The notes under the pieces are model-generated. The model had not been told where the DNA came from. It saw only the letters and a list, made by a program, of their open reading frames with translations, and made no database searches. DNA of 64,000 nt. Origin: Alitta virens. Taxonomy: Eukaryota > Annelida > Polychaeta > Phyllodocida > Nereididae. The DNA lies in assembly GCA_932294295.1 (NCBI GenBank), contig OW028577.1, forward strand, positions 8,886,001 to 8,950,000, given 5' to 3'. Below are positions 61,914 to 64,000 of this stretch, piece by piece. The position numbers and the translations under genes are program-made. Position 1 is the first letter of the stretch, and every line of letters starts with the position of its first letter.

Positions 61914-62302
61914 ACAGCGGTTCTTTCCACGGCTTGAAACTTCACGATAGTTTCTGATGAGCAACCAGAACGTTTTGTGGTCAAAAGTATGTGGGGCAAT
62001 AAATGGGCAATAAATGGCTATTAACCTGCATCTGGTGGGTGATCTGATTTTTACACAGATTCCTCGCACCCTAGATATAATAGGAATTTTGTATCATTGA
62101 GTTACACTATGGACTATAGTCAGTTTTCTTGTAATTCTACAGTTTATCAAACTGATTACAATGTATTTTCACATCAACATTTCAGTCCATCACACTGTTT
62201 ACATCTCTGTAAGACACAATTTAAAAGCCATAACTGAGGCGACAAGGTTTTATTACCCCGCATACTCATCAGAAACTTTTGAAAAGTTTCAAGAACCGCT
62301 GT
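61914..62302. repeat. Inverted-repeat (foldback) element
   Basis: The left arm, ACAGCGGTTCTT .. TTGAAACTT .. AGTTTCTGATGAG (61914-61961), is matched by the reverse complement of 62265-62302, with about 10 bases missing from the right arm. The 389-bp unit has no coding capacity. It may be a MITE relic. Confidence 0.6.
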
Positions 62303-62309
62303 ATTGCAC

Positions 62310-64000
62310 ACAGGTTTCTTATATTATAATTCCTTGAAAACCTAGTGAAACTGTTATGTAACCAAATCTAATTGAGTGAACTCTTGGGTCGACCTGTGAC
62401 CTTGCCATTAGTATGACCTTTAAAAAATGCTGAGTTAATACCCAACTTACCTAACAACAATGACGTGGCACAGTCCTGCGTTGCAAACCTGGTCACCTGG
62501 TGGCTCTGGCAATGACAGCTAGCTATAAGAATATCTGTTGGCTGTCAACATGATGTGAATAATAAGAGTATTCAATTATACCTTGTATAACATTTTAAAT
62601 GCCCATTTAGCTTTCATAATGTTGGTTGTTATTTTTTGATGTCTCTGTGGGTGAATCATCTTTTTTCTGGTTGAGCAAAGTAAATTTATTTTTAAATGTT
62701 TTGAAAAGTAGTGTGTAACCACTAATAAGTTATTCCTTCTAAGTCTTGCACGATTTAGGTATAGTTTCTGGATGCTGTCTTATTGTCTTAATATTTGTAA
62801 TTGCTCACATGACATTTATAAATAATTTCATATCAGTCATAAATCCTTATCTGAATGCTCATTTCACAAGCACCTGCACATTTTATGTTGTCAAATTTAA
62901 ATTGATTCACAAACAAGCTGAAGTTGTATTTACAAAAATACCGAAAGACGCAGTTGGGTATGGTACTTGGTCAAGCCTAATTTATGATGTAATTTATGTA
63001 GTTATCTGAGACAGATCAAGCCCAATAGCTCAACGTTTGAGTTGATCAATGTGTAGAAAGCCATTCAAATGTGAAGACACCCAGTGAGATCTTTCTTCAA
63101 ATTTGGTGGCCCGTGCATTTTAATGTCATGCGATTAGGTTGCAAGTTGCTGAAAAAGCAATTGTTTAATGTACCTCCTGTTGTTTGTATGAGTTATGAAG
63201 CAATATATGGCTGAGAAATTTTATGATATATACATGTGGTCCATTCAAATTATGTAGATTTGAAATAAAGATTTAAGAAATTATTTCAAAAGGTCACAGG
63301 GTTAGTCTCTGAGTAGGCCCAAAGAAAGAGAGAGAATAAAAAAAGACAAAAAAAAAAACAACAACAATAAATTAATAAATTAATTAAATTTTTAGAAAGA
63401 GTATTTTATATACAAACTAACAATTACGATTAAATGGACAAGAATTAAAATTTTAATTTATACATATGTCATATATATACCACAAATCTCTGATTTATTT
63501 TATGCCTGAGTTATAACACAATTACTTTTAAAGTATATTACCATCCTCTGTGTGATATGTGTCCACAAAATTCCCTGGGAGTTATTATAGTTTCCGTATT
63601 GCTGTAATTGTCCCATACATATAATTATGAGTATATATGCATATGTATACCTGGGATAGTTGTTGATGTGGTGGTCAGTTGACAACAAAAACCCATGTTG
63701 GTCAAGCATGTTAGAAACCATTACAATGTAATTGCATGTAGAGACATAATGTGACACTTTGACATTCATCGATTATGAAGGACAGGAAAATCTTCAAAGT
63801 AATTTCGATTCAGCAGTTGTGATTGAATTGTGTGAAGAGTCAAAAGGTGCTCTTTAAGTCTGTTGTTATATATATTATATATAGATATAGCCGGCAATTC
63901 GTGAGTAAGATCATTTCACCCAATGAAGTCACATTGAAATGGCCAGGGTAACAATAAAAGCTCTCTTTAAAAAAGAGACCTGTATCAGAATTGGTAAATG
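62310..64000. other. Intergenic AT-rich sequence to the window edge
   Basis: An 87-codon frame at 62746-63009 has hydrophobic stretches but no recognised family. A-rich and TA-rich runs occur at about 63340-63480 and 63865-63890. No gene is supported. Confidence 0.4.

Noticed and set aside
62746..63009. 87-codon hydrophobic open frame as a small membrane protein.
   Set aside because: Composition follows the local AT-richness. No start context, splice signal or homologue was recognised.

Overview
This is a stretch of animal (metazoan) nuclear DNA, AT-rich and intron-rich, with GT-AG introns. Its genes can be followed exon by exon to familiar animal proteins. The source looks like a marine-type invertebrate. 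The transposon families (a tRNA-derived SINE, CR1/L2/Jockey-like LINEs, MITEs) fit several phyla, so I do not name one.

Layout. Bases 1-10.6 kb hold a 16-bp minisatellite, small repeats, and the 5' end of an ionotropic glutamate receptor gene on the minus strand (exons 1 and 2, separated by a 5.1-kb intron; the rest lies beyond the left edge). Bases 10.6-37 kb are mostly repeats: two long LINEs facing opposite ways, a third LINE with nested SINEs, at least eight tRNA-derived SINE copies (nine in the whole window), MITEs, a frameshifted NADAR-domain fragment, and two clean consecutive exons of a gene I do not recognise. Bases 37-59.1 kb are gene-dense: RNF121 (minus), LRRC51 (plus), LAMTOR1 (minus) and NARS2 (plus), all with complete reading frames assembled from splice sites. 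The last NARS2 intron is 5.8 kb and full of old retroelements. Bases 59.1-64 kb contain two small inverted-repeat elements and no convincing gene.

How the genes relate. RNF121, LRRC51 and LAMTOR1 also lie close together in the human genome (11q13.4), and NARS2 is on the same arm (11q14.1), so this looks like retained ancestral linkage. LAMTOR1 and NARS2 start 241 bp apart head to head and probably share a promoter. LRRC51 and a candidate upstream first exon of RNF121 also face each other across about 280 bp. That interval contains a near-consensus RFX X-box, which suits a ciliary gene such as LRRC51. The four genes act in different places (ER/Golgi ubiquitin ligase, cilium-associated LRR protein, lysosomal Ragulator anchor, mitochondrial tRNA charging), so shared position rather than shared pathway is the theme.
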